Shown here piece by piece: positions 25,887 through 32,853 of a stretch of 33,621 bases of DNA. Under the pieces are notes generated by a model that saw only the letters and a list, made by a program, of their open reading frames with translations, did no database searches and was not told the DNA's origin. A program made the position numbers and the translations under genes. The DNA lies in assembly GCA_019638835.1 (NCBI GenBank), contig JAHBTC010000020.1, positions 1 to 33,621 of the forward strand, given 5' to 3'. Source of the stretch: Fimbriimonadaceae bacterium (GTDB lineage Bacteria > Armatimonadota > Fimbriimonadia > Fimbriimonadales > Fimbriimonadaceae). How positions within the stretch are numbered: position 1 is the stretch's first letter; the number at the start of each line of letters is the position of its first letter.

Positions 25887-26981
25887 TTACCGGTTTTCCT
25901 CGGCGCTTTGATAAACATGGAAGCCGCCTTTTTGCACCAAGGTGTCGCGTTGGGCTGCTTCCAGATCTGACTTCACCATTTCGTCAATCAATTGGTGGAA
26001 AGAGGTTCTTGGCGTCCAACCCAACTTATCTTTGGCTTTTGTAGGGTCGCCGAGCAACGTTTCGACCTCAGTAGGGCGATAGTATCGTGGGTCAACGCCA
26101 ATCACTTCGAGGCCGTTGGCCGTGTTAATGCCGACTTCGTTTTCTTCTGAACCGCGCCACTCAATTTCGATTCCAACCCCTCGGAATGCAAGTTCGCACA
26201 ACTCACGAATGGAGTGTTGCTCGCCCGTGGCAACGACAAAGTCTTCAGCGCGGTCTTGTTGAAGCATCAACCACATCGCCTCAACATAGTCGCGCGCATG
26301 ACCCCAGTCGCGCATCGAATTCATGTTGCCAAGAAACAGCTTCTTCTGGAGACCAAGGCTAATTTTGGCGGCAGCGCGAGTCACCTTGCGGGTGACAAAC
26401 GTTTCGCCACGAAGCGGGCTTTCATGATTGAAAAGAATGCCATTACAAGCGTAAAGATTGTACGCTTCTCGGTAGTTTACGACAATCCAATAGCCGTACA
26501 GTTTTGCTACCGCATAGGGTGATCGGGGATAAAACGGTGTCGTCTCCTTCTGCGGAATCTCTTGCACCAGTCCGTACAACTCGCTGGTCGAAGCCTGATA
26601 GAACCGAACTCGATCGGTCATGCCAAGTATGCGGATGGCTTCAAGCATCCGAAGAGTGCCGAGTGCGTCCGAGTTTGCCGTGTATTCGGGTTCTTCAAAG
26701 GAGACTTTGACGTGACTCTGCGCACCCAAATTGTAGATTTCGTCGGGCTGAACTTCTTGGATCACCCGGATCAGCGACGTGGAGTCGGTGAGGTCGCCGT
26801 AGTGCAATTGAAAAGGAAGTCCCTCTTCGTGCGCATCGTGATAGAGGTGGTCAATTCTCTGTGTGTTGAAGAGCGAGGTGCGACGCTTGATGCCGTGGAC
26901 CGCGTACCCCTTTTTGAGGAGTAGTTCAGCCAGGTAGGCACCGTCCTGGCCTGTGATTCCGGTGATCAACGCGGTTTTCAT
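25887..26981 (-). CDS. gmd: GDP-mannose 4,6-dehydratase
   Basis: This 364-residue extended SDR enzyme converts GDP-D-mannose to GDP-4-keto-6-deoxy-D-mannose, the first step to GDP-L-fucose and GDP-rhamnose-type sugars. The cofactor motif is [15 protein letters not shown] (residues 7-21), followed by GIKRRTS. The catalytic segment is [10 protein letters not shown], and the Tyr/Lys pair is in [35 protein letters not shown] is diagnostic. ATG 26981 has no clear Shine-Dalgarno. A CATAAT hexamer on the minus strand at 27029-27024, 42 nt upstream, is a possible -10 element but lacks a good -35. Confidence 0.97.
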   Translation of the reverse strand: MKTALITGITGQDGAYLAELLLKKGYAVHGIKRRTSLFNTQRIDHLYHDAHEEGLPFQLHYGDLTDSTSLIRVIQEVQPDEIYNLGAQSHVKVSFEEPEYTANSDALGTLRMLEAIRILGMTDRVRFYQASTSELYGLVQEIPQKETTPFYPRSPYAVAKLYGYWIVVNYREAYNLYACNGILFNHESPLRGETFVTRKVTRAAAKISLGLQKKLFLGNMNSMRDWGHARDYVEAMWLMLQQDRAEDFVVATGEQHSIRELCELAFRGVGIEIEWRGSEENEVGINTANGLEVIGVDPRYYRPTEVETLLGDPTKAKDKLGWTPRTSFHQLIDEMVKSDLEAAQRDTLVQKGGFHVYQSAEENR

Positions 26982-27185
26982 AAGAAAGCAAACGGGAAAC
27001 GCGCGGCTGGCGTGCCCGATTAGATTATGGCGACTAGGGCCGTGGGGCTCAGTCTAGCTTCGGGATAAGCGGGCTATTCTTCTGGGAGTTGCCGGGATCA
27101 TTTCTGCGCCGGACGTAAGTTGTGATCGGTTTCCAAAATCTGATCACCCAAAGGCGCCTGACCAATCTCAAGTGAATGATACGGA
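26982..27185. other. Intergenic region with nested inverted repeats between MATE gene and gmd
   Basis: The 204-bp gap separates two genes on the minus strand. It holds an outer 5-bp pair (GCGCC 27106-27110 with GGCGC 27153-27157) enclosing a 6-bp pair (GTGATC 27122-27127 with GATCAC 27142-27147). This could fold as an extended hairpin that ends the MATE transcript, but no U-run follows, so terminator function is doubtful. The CATAAT box at 27029-27024 may serve gmd. No coding potential is seen. Confidence 0.35.
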
Positions 27186-28595
27186 CTAGACACGCGCGGT
27201 TTTCCAACGACCTTGCTTGAACAAGGCCATCGCGAGGATCCCGTTCACGGATTGGCTGACCGCCATTGCAATCCACACACCGTCGCTACCCATTTTTAGG
27301 CCGATGGCTAACACCCAAGCAATCGGAATTCTCACGATCCACAACGAGATCAGGCTCATCCAAAATGGTCGGGCGGTATCTCCCGCACCCTGCATCGCGC
27401 CGACTAAGACCATTCCGTAGCTAAACAGCGTCTCGGTGATCAAGACAATCTGCGCATATCGAACAGCGATATTGATGGTCTCGGCCGGTTGATCGGGGAT
27501 CAGCATTTTCACGACTGGGCCCGCAAAGACCAACATCAGCAACGAGACTACGGTGACAACGACTGCCGAGTGGTGGGCTGCGAGCCAGCCCAGTCGCGCC
27601 GCCCGGTCGGGTTTACCCATACCCAAACTTTGACCAACGAGTGCCTGCGCGGAGATCATCAAAGCAAAGGCAGGCATGAACGCGATGGACTCCATTTGAA
27701 TCCCAACCCGCATCGCGCCGAGAGCATAGGTGTGCTCATTAGGAACTCGGCTAAGAATAGCGACGAGTAACGAAAAAGACCCCACCCGAAGGATCGCCAT
27801 TCCAGCAGCCGGTGCGGCGATTCTTGTCAATCGTTGAATCCATTCGCGATTGGGTAGTTCCGGGCGATCCAGTTGTAAAGCGGATCTGCGGACCCAAAGG
27901 ATGTAAATCACCAGGGCGAGGTACGCGCTGAATGTCATTGCCATTGCCGCTCCCCGCACGCCGAGTCCAGCACCCGGAACGTGAACGCCCAAGATCGTTT
28001 GGCCGGGCAAGATCAACACCAGGTTCAAGCAGATGTGAAGGAGAATCTGAATCCCGCTGATCACGAGTGGACTCTTCGCATCTCCCGTGGCTCGCAAACA
28101 CCCTGCGATGGTCTGAATCCCGTAAAGCGCCGGTAACGACAAACAGACGATGCCGAGATACTCCGACATCAGAACTCCGACACGTGGAGCGTCGCTTGGG
28201 ACAAAGCTTGCTCGGGCGAAAGGAAGGATGAGAAATCCAATTCCAATAAACAGGGAACCGGCCAAGAGGCTATAGCCCAGGCTAATGCGGCTAGCGTGTT
28301 TGACCTCGTCGGCATTCTTGGCCCCATAGGCGCGGCTAACGATCGCCGTGGGAGCAGTGCCAAGGGCCATGCCAATGCTGAAAAACAGGAAGAGCACCGA
28401 CATGCTCGCGGCCACAGCCGCCAATACCGCGTCGTCGGCCCTGCCGTTGTATTGGATGCGGGCAATAAAGCTTGTGTCTAAGAATCCGTTGATCGTCTGC
28501 AACACATTGAGCATGACAGCGGGGCCAGCGAGTTGCCAGACCACGCGGTTAGGATTCTCGTCGGCGGCCTGAATGGATTCAGCGACCGTAGACAC
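27186..28595 (-). CDS. MATE-family efflux transporter
   Basis: The 469-residue protein has about twelve membrane helices in two homologous halves. It opens with NRVVWQLAGPAVMLNVLQTINGFLDTSFIA. The conserved helix follows (ALGTAPTAIVSRAYGAKNADEVK), and the second-half counterpart reads MISAQALVGQSLGMGKPDRAARLGW. MATE proteins export cationic drugs or metabolites using Na+ or H+ gradients; the same fold superfamily includes lipid-linked oligosaccharide flippases (MurJ, Wzx). The motif pattern here is NorM/DinF-like rather than Wzx-like, so a drug/metabolite exporter is the first choice. The start is GTG 28595, with a minus-strand TAAAGT box ending 9 nt upstream. The gene is divergent from the AIM24 gene. 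Confidence 0.92.
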   Translation of the reverse strand: MSTVAESIQAADENPNRVVWQLAGPAVMLNVLQTINGFLDTSFIARIQYNGRADDAVLAAVAASMSVLFLFFSIGMALGTAPTAIVSRAYGAKNADEVKHASRISLGYSLLAGSLFIGIGFLILPFARASFVPSDAPRVGVLMSEYLGIVCLSLPALYGIQTIAGCLRATGDAKSPLVISGIQILLHICLNLVLILPGQTILGVHVPGAGLGVRGAAMAMTFSAYLALVIYILWVRRSALQLDRPELPNREWIQRLTRIAAPAAGMAILRVGSFSLLVAILSRVPNEHTYALGAMRVGIQMESIAFMPAFALMISAQALVGQSLGMGKPDRAARLGWLAAHHSAVVVTVVSLLMLVFAGPVVKMLIPDQPAETINIAVRYAQIVLITETLFSYGMVLVGAMQGAGDTARPFWMSLISLWIVRIPIAWVLAIGLKMGSDGVWIAMAVSQSVNGILAMALFKQGRWKTARV

Positions 28596-28604
28596 GACAA
28601 AACT

Positions 28605-28658
28605 ACTTTACGGATTTGCGACTAGGCGACTCCTCCGTGGACCTATCAGCGGTAGTCT
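28605..28658. promoter_or_regulatory. Divergent leaderless-type promoter pair (MATE / AIM24)
   Basis: On the minus strand TAAAGT (28610-28605) ends 9 nt before GTG 28595. On the plus strand TAGTCT (28653-28658) ends 6 nt before ATG 28665. Neither start has a good Shine-Dalgarno, and no clear -35 hexamer is found. The arrangement matches the one at 18139-18167. The boxes are seen; function is inferred. Confidence 0.45.
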
Positions 28659-28664
28659 TTTGCG

Positions 28665-29333
28665 ATGCGATACGAAGTAATGCACGGCCCCGCGTTTGCC
28701 GTCGCGAAGGTCGTTCTGGGTCCAGGGGAAACGGTTCGAGCCGAGAGTGGCGCCATGGCTTCGATGAGTCCAACCATTGAGATCGAAACCCAGTCGGGCG
28801 GATTGGGCAAGATGTTTGGACGACTTCTCACCGGAGAATCGCTCTTCCAGACCAAGTTCACCGCAAGCGGTGGCGGAGGCGAAGTCATTCTTGCGCCCAA
28901 GGGGCCGGGTGAGATCGCGGGCATTGACCTCGTTCAGCCGGGCCTTATGATTACCAGCGGTTGCTTCCTCGCGTGTGATCCCTCGGTGGAACTCAACACC
29001 AAAGCGGAGTGGAAAGGCATGTTCTCCGGCGAGGGCCTTTTTATGATGCATGCATCGGGAGCGGGCACCGTGTTGGTCAGCACCTTTGGGGCGATCCGTA
29101 CGATTGACCTTCAGCCCGGCGAGCAGTACATCATTGACACCGGGCATCTCGTGGCCTTTACGGCCGGGATGCAGATGCAAGTGAAGAAATCCGCGCGTGG
29201 ATTCTTCGCCTCGGTGGCCAGTGGCGAAGGGTATGTGATTCACCTTTCGGGGCCGGGGCGAGTGCTGATGCAGACGCACAACGCTAGTTCTCTTGCTTCG
29301 ATCATTGCTCCGTTCATTCCGTCGCGCGGTTGA
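28665..29333 (+). CDS. AIM24 family protein (TIGR00266-like)
   Basis: This 222-residue, all-beta, glycine-rich protein of the AIM24/TIGR00266 family has the characteristic opening 'YEV...PAF....V.L..GE.V.AESGAM..M'. Here that is PAFAVAKVVLGPGETVRAESG followed by MASMSPTIEIET. Later it has GGLGKMFGRLLTGESLFQTKFTA and the LQPGEQYIIDTGHLVAFT segment. The family occurs in bacteria, archaea and mitochondria (yeast Aim24, linked to cristae organisation); its bacterial function is not established. There is no signal peptide or membrane helix, so it is probably cytosolic or peripheral. ATG 28665 lies 6 nt after TAGTCT. The stop overlaps the next gene (TGATG), so the two are coupled. Confidence 0.92.
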   Translation: MRYEVMHGPAFAVAKVVLGPGETVRAESGAMASMSPTIEIETQSGGLGKMFGRLLTGESLFQTKFTASGGGGEVILAPKGPGEIAGIDLVQPGLMITSGCFLACDPSVELNTKAEWKGMFSGEGLFMMHASGAGTVLVSTFGAIRTIDLQPGEQYIIDTGHLVAFTAGMQMQVKKSARGFFASVASGEGYVIHLSGPGRVLMQTHNASSLASIIAPFIPSRG

Positions 29334-29734
29334 TGCTCTGGCGCGAGGGATACAAACCGGAAGTATCGCGCGGCTGGCAACCGGCTGGCCCCGCCCTCAC
29401 TCCGGTGTGGCCGTGCCCCACCATCCTCGTCCCTGACGAAGACGACTGGCAAACCGCCGAAGTCTGGTGGCGACTCCTGGAAGCCGGGGCCCCCGGGCAA
29501 GCCGTTCTGGTCGGCGTGGGGTGGGAATGGAGCGAACTGCGGCAGGTGGTCGCCCCGAGCCGCCGGGCGAGAACTTATGTCTGCACAAGCAATGAGGCCG
29601 AGGCATTCGCCGGGTCACAAGTGACACGAACGATCTCCGTATGCCCCGGCCTCAAAGTGTTAGGTCCTCCTACGGAAGAGGTGTGGGAAGAGTTCCTGAA
29701 TCGGTTACGGGCCGACGGATTCGCCGCCCAATGA
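29333..29734 (+). CDS. Small conserved-looking protein of unknown function, coupled to AIM24 gene
   Basis: The 133-residue soluble protein has no family I recognise. It is unusually rich in Trp (residues 3, 16, 27, 41 and several more in WW/WEW pairs) and Pro. It shows an alternating helix/strand rhythm: QAVLVGVGWEWSELRQVV, ARTYVCTSNEAEAF, TISVCPGLKVLGPPTEEVW and a closing amphipathic helix WEEFLNRLRADGF. This would suit a small alpha/beta domain. ATG 29333 overlaps the AIM24 stop; TTG 29330 is the only other candidate. The last 30 nt overlap the 3' end of the convergent secreted-protein gene. Codon use looks like its neighbours, so it is probably a real gene. Confidence 0.65.
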   Translation: MLWREGYKPEVSRGWQPAGPALTPVWPCPTILVPDEDDWQTAEVWWRLLEAGAPGQAVLVGVGWEWSELRQVVAPSRRARTYVCTSNEAEAFAGSQVTRTISVCPGLKVLGPPTEEVWEEFLNRLRADGFAAQ

Positions 29735-30463
29735 GCGAGAACCGGGCGGCGGGATAAAGGTGAAGTTCGCCCCCGCAAATACGGTTCCGGCATGGACCGT
29801 AACGGGCCAAATATCTTCCTTGTACACCGTACCGTTGTTCACTTCGCGGTGCGTAACCCCAACCCATTTGCCTGCTAAGTCAAGGTGGTAGCTGGTTTCG
29901 CGCCACCAAGGATTGTTCGTCCGGACGATTACGTTATTGAGGTCGTCATGGCGAGTACCCGTGGAGAGATAAGGTGCCCATCGGGTTCCGCCGCGCTCAA
30001 AAACGTCGCTGCCCATTGCGGCGAGGAACGCCACAGGTGCAGGTGAACGGCGACGAAGCGCAAGGAACGCGCGCGTGAGGTGGTCGGGGAGTTGTCCGCT
30101 CGCATCCACCGTGCCGTAGCGGATAGAAGTGTAGGTGTTCTTGAGCGCGTCGTAAGTGATGAAAAACTGACCGTCGCCCACAATCCGATGAGTTCGAACC
30201 CCGTTCTCAAAATTCTCGGCTTCGAATCGCCAAACCGGATAGCCGGCGCTGATGTCCAACTGGATGGAAAGGCTCGCGACCACGGGGATCGTGGTGCTAC
30301 CAACCTGACGCGTACCGTCAAGGCCGAGGGCGAGTTCACCCGTTGAGCGGATTGCATCAATCGATGTGCGCAACTTGGATTCGGCAGTCTGGGCCGTACT
30401 CATTGCCGCCACCGCGAGGGTCGCGGCGAGCACGGCAATCCGTGTCCGGAACTGGACGGGCAT
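29705..30463 (-). CDS. Secreted protein of unknown function
   Basis: The 252-residue protein has a clear signal peptide: MPVQFRTRIAVLAATLAVAA followed by a small-residue stretch ending near Ala24-Gln25. There is no lipobox cysteine. The mature part has an alternating strand pattern: SLSIQLDISAGYPVWRFEAE, then HRIVGDGQFFITYDALKNTY, then WWRETSYHLDLAGKWVGVTH. This resembles LolA/LolB-like or DUF2092-like periplasmic beta-sheet proteins, but I cannot place it in a family with confidence. A TACGGT box ends 10 nt before ATG 30463 on the minus strand. The 3' end overlaps the preceding plus-strand gene by 30 nt. The gene borders the Rhs accessory segment. Confidence 0.75.
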   Translation of the reverse strand: MPVQFRTRIAVLAATLAVAAMSTAQTAESKLRTSIDAIRSTGELALGLDGTRQVGSTTIPVVASLSIQLDISAGYPVWRFEAENFENGVRTHRIVGDGQFFITYDALKNTYTSIRYGTVDASGQLPDHLTRAFLALRRRSPAPVAFLAAMGSDVFERGGTRWAPYLSTGTRHDDLNNVIVRTNNPWWRETSYHLDLAGKWVGVTHREVNNGTVYKEDIWPVTVHAGTVFAGANFTFIPPPGSRSLGGESVGP

Positions 30464-30541
30464 ACGGAGTTAGACCGTACCTGATGCCGCCGGGTTCCAA
30501 GGGGCATTGGAGAAGAGGAATCTTGACCGGCGCCTTGTCGG

Positions 30542-30547
30542 TAGAAT
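30542..30547 (+). promoter_or_regulatory. TANNNT box before the Rhs fragment
   Basis: TAGAAT ends 6 nt before ATG 30554, with a TTGACC at 30523-30528 upstream. The 13-nt spacer is too short for a normal sigma-70 promoter. Position and form match the other leaderless-type starts in the window. The CAAGG directly before the ATG is too close to act as a Shine-Dalgarno. Activity is inferred. Confidence 0.35.
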
Positions 30548-30553
30548 CCAAGG

Positions 30554-31744
30554 ATGGCGGCGTGTCTTGCACTCGCGGAGAAGGCAATGCCGCATTTGCG
30601 CCTCGTGCGCGGCGACCCCGCAGGCAACCGCATCGAAGACTCCATGCGCGGCAACGACTGGGATTACGATCTGCTCAACCGCATAACCGAATCCCCGACC
30701 GCGACGCACACCTACAACGCCGTCGGCGATCGCGTGGGCGACTCTTACACGGGCGGGACCAACACCTACACCTGGCGGCTGGGGATGCTGACGAAGTACG
30801 AAAGTTCGGCGGGCTCGGGGCTCGAAGTGGTCAACCTGTTCCGTGCGGACGGAATGCGGGTGTGGCGTCGTTCGACGGCGGGTTCGACGGTCCTCGTGAC
30901 GCGCACCGACTACGACGGGCAGATGCCGGTATACGAGCAGCAGTTCCAGAGCGGGGTGCATACCTGGAAGCGGTGGAACGCCCTGGGTGCTCGCGGGATT
31001 GACGCCTTCTACAACTCGACTTCCTCTTCTTGGCTGTATCCCATTTACGACGTGCATGGGAACGTGAAGGCGACGCTTACTCGTTCTGGAGGCACGGGCT
31101 ACGCGACGGCGAACTGGAAGCAGTACGATGTTTGGGGCGGGGAAAGATCGTCTACCGGCTCCGGTTCCATGTTCGGCTACTGCGGCAACCTTGGACATCC
31201 CACGGACCCTGAGAATGGCCTGATCTACATGCGGGCTCGGTTCTATGAGCCGTGGACGGGGAGGTTCTTGAGTGAGGATGAGGCAACAGATGGTTCAAAC
31301 TGGTATGTCTATTGTTCAAGTGCGCCTACGACCAGGTCTGATCCTGATGGAAATCTATCTATCCCAATTTACATGCCTTTGAACACAATTCTTCAGATGC
31401 TGGCATTCGTCTTCGGGGCCCTTCTAATGAACTGGGACATGAACTATGGGGCGGCATTCGAGCGGATTGGAAGCCACATGATGCAGATCACATCAATGAT
31501 GAGGGCAGGGCTTATGGACAAATCTGAAGGTATGGACGACTTGATGAGGATGCACAAGGATTTGCAGAAAGTGAGGGGTTCTTGGAATCGGGCTCAATCC
31601 CTCAATCGTGTCAAAGCAAAAACCTCTCTTTCCGTGATTGGTAATTCTCTGGTTCTGAGGGCCCTACTGATGGATATAGAGTACGGCATAAATCGAAGCG
31701 GGCTTGATATTCTTAGTGAATATTATGTAAACAACGCCAACTAA
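30554..31744 (+). CDS. Truncated Rhs/YD-repeat protein: core end plus variable C-terminal tip (candidate orphan toxin)
   Basis: The 396-residue product begins in mid-repeat (DPAGNRIEDS, YDLLNRI, THTYNAVGDRVGDS). It continues to the hallmark Rhs-associated core end, with YDVHGNVKATL, NGLIYMRARFYEPWTGRFLSED and then DPDGN at 263-267. Full Rhs proteins carry an N-terminal delivery domain and many more repeats; all of this is missing, and a stop codon lies 9-12 nt upstream of the ATG. Residues 268-396 are the variable tip. A hydrophobic segment (about 276-294, TILQMLAFVFGALLMNW) is followed by a Met-rich helical stretch and the tail IEYGINRSGLDILSEYYVNN. No nuclease, deaminase or ADP-ribosyltransferase motif is recognised. 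Composition shifts from GC-rich in the core to AT-rich in the tip. The following gene, 5 nt downstream, is the candidate immunity gene. It could equally be a decaying remnant. Confidence 0.8.
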   Translation: MAACLALAEKAMPHLRLVRGDPAGNRIEDSMRGNDWDYDLLNRITESPTATHTYNAVGDRVGDSYTGGTNTYTWRLGMLTKYESSAGSGLEVVNLFRADGMRVWRRSTAGSTVLVTRTDYDGQMPVYEQQFQSGVHTWKRWNALGARGIDAFYNSTSSSWLYPIYDVHGNVKATLTRSGGTGYATANWKQYDVWGGERSSTGSGSMFGYCGNLGHPTDPENGLIYMRARFYEPWTGRFLSEDEATDGSNWYVYCSSAPTTRSDPDGNLSIPIYMPLNTILQMLAFVFGALLMNWDMNYGAAFERIGSHMMQITSMMRAGLMDKSEGMDDLMRMHKDLQKVRGSWNRAQSLNRVKAKTSLSVIGNSLVLRALLMDIEYGINRSGLDILSEYYVNNAN

Positions 31745-31749
31745 GCAAC

Positions 31750-32121
31750 ATGACAACATGGCCGTGCCCAATACTCTCAATAAAGGATCGCAAGATTTAT
31801 CATCTTATCGATCACATGCGTCAAAAGCAACAGATTCTGTTTAATAAATTTATGACACCAGATGTCAGGGCCAGGCAAGACCCGCTTGTTGTTGACGCAT
31901 TTTTGGAAATCGCCAGATCAACACGAAGTTTGCTAGTCTTACCAGTGCCTATGCTTAAAGTCTTTGCAGTCGGGAAGCCAGCCATGCCGTACTTCCTATC
32001 TGGACCAGTTTCATCTATTCCGAGAGAAATGGTGATAGCTTATTGTGACGACGATGAGCTAGTTGCACTATTTTTGGAAATTTATGAGACTGATGATAAA
32101 ATACACGATCTCATCAGTTAG
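31750..32121 (+). CDS. Small AT-rich gene, candidate immunity protein for the Rhs tip
   Basis: The 123-residue protein has no recognised family, signal peptide or membrane span. It has a helical N-terminal half (DRKIYHLIDHMRQKQQILFN, VVDAFLEIARST) and an acidic C-terminus (CDDDELVALFLEIYETDDKI). Small size, acidic tail and position directly after an Rhs tip are what is known for immunity proteins, which bind and neutralise the cognate tip in the cytoplasm. This assignment rests on synteny alone. Base composition differs strongly from the host genes: 20 of the 60 bases at 31801-31860 are G or C, against 35 of 60 at 30661-30720 in the Rhs core. This points to horizontal acquisition of the tip-plus-immunity module. 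No Shine-Dalgarno precedes ATG 31750, so translation may be coupled to the Rhs stop. Confidence 0.7.
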   Translation: MTTWPCPILSIKDRKIYHLIDHMRQKQQILFNKFMTPDVRARQDPLVVDAFLEIARSTRSLLVLPVPMLKVFAVGKPAMPYFLSGPVSSIPREMVIAYCDDDELVALFLEIYETDDKIHDLIS

Positions 32122-32150
32122 ATGGACAGCGCACGGGTACTAGATAAACA

Positions 32151-32179
32151 TTGACGTGTTAATCTGAATACTGTATACT
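32151..32179 (+). promoter_or_regulatory. Near-consensus sigma-70 promoter with no evident gene downstream
   Basis: TTGACG (32151-32156) and TATACT (32174-32179) are separated by exactly 17 nt, the best sigma-70 match in the window. Transcription would start near 32186. Downstream, the only open frame with an ATG soon after is a 12-codon peptide at 32218-32256, without a Shine-Dalgarno. A hairpin follows at 32286-32308. The product could be a small RNA, or the promoter may be left from acquired DNA. Confidence 0.6.
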
Positions 32180-32285
32180 TTTATCAACGACGACAACTAC
32201 ATAGTTTACGACCAAGAATGAGGATACTTGCGCTTTGCATGAAGCTACCTCATTGACTTGTGATGGCTTCCATGCGATTGTAACT

Positions 32286-32308
32286 CCTCAACCCTCGCCG
32301 GGTCGAGG
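32286..32308 (+). other. Stem-loop downstream of the orphan promoter
   Basis: CCTC-A-ACCC (32286-32294) pairs with GGGT-C-GAGG (32300-32308) around a 5-nt loop, with one A/C mismatch. It lies about 100-120 nt after the expected start of the 32151 promoter, but no U-run follows. It could be the 3' structure of a small RNA or the flank of the repeat array. Confidence 0.35.
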
Positions 32309-32352
32309 ATAGCGTGAACGACGTGGATTATGCCCGGCTTGCCCCGCAATCC

Positions 32353-32637
32353 CGAGCCTTGCGTCAACTTCGTTTCCGCTCCCCCTCTTCTTTTCTCCCC
32401 CGCTGCCCGCTTCGCTCGGCGGGGGAGAGCTAGGGTTTTGGCACGCCTTGCGATGACGAGGCTTGCGTCAACTTCGTTTCCGGTCCCCCTCTTCTTTTCT
32501 CCCCCGCTGTCCGCTTTGCTCGGCGGGGGAGAGCTAGGGTTTTGGCACGCCGCGAAATGACGAGGCTTGCGTCAACTTCGTTTCCGCTCCCCCTTTTCTT
32601 TTCTCCCCCGCTGTCCGCTTTGCTCGGCGGGGGAGAG
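32353..32637. repeat. Tandem 104-bp intergenic repeat, 2.7 copies, each with a 10-bp hairpin
   Basis: Copies lie at 32353-32456, 32457-32560 and 32561-32637 (partial). The period is exactly 104, measured on TTGCGTCAACTT at 32359, 32463 and 32567. Each has the inverted repeat TCTCCCCCGC/GCGGGGGAGA around a 15-nt loop (32394-32403/32419-32428, 32498-32507/32523-32532, 32602-32611/32627-32636). Copies differ at only a few positions. This looks like a REP-type, non-coding repeat. The open frames that cross it (32330-32560, 32542-32748, 32567-32857) are products of the repeat, not genes. Confidence 0.9.
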
Positions 32638-32669
32638 ATCAGGTCAAGAATGGACCGGGGCCGCGCGTC

Positions 32670-32699
32670 GCGAGGAAGCCCCATCCCAACCTTCCTCGC
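32670..32699. repeat. 9-bp inverted repeat beyond the tandem array
   Basis: GCGAGGAAG (32670-32678) pairs with CTTCCTCGC (32691-32699) around a 12-nt loop. It lies in GC-rich DNA between the repeat array and thrS. No U-run follows. It may be a further repeat element or a transcript barrier protecting thrS from upstream reading. The rest of 32700-32853 shows nothing else I can support apart from the thrS ribosome site. Confidence 0.5.
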
Positions 32700-32853
32700 T
32701 GGCGGGCGGGGAGGATTTAGGTGGGGCACGGCGGTGGAGCGGATATAGAGAGTCAGGAAAACTTGATTCCTCAATCCTCTTCCCAGTCGAGCGAAATCAA
32801 AGCAAAGTAAACTTCAACCGACAACTGAATCGCGTTGTACGCGAGGTATTTCC

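Noticed and set aside
27106-27157. Rho-independent terminator for the MATE gene
   Set aside because: Nested short stems exist but there is no U-run on the relevant strand, so it is kept only as a low-confidence structure note.
30343-31002. 219-codon plus-strand frame, possibly the missing Rhs N-terminus
   Set aside because: It has an Arg-rich shadow composition without YD repeats. It is a frame shadow of the Rhs fragment and of the minus-strand secreted protein.
32218-32256. 12-codon peptide after the orphan promoter as a leader peptide
   Set aside because: It has no Shine-Dalgarno, no run of regulatory codons and no attenuator-like alternative hairpins.
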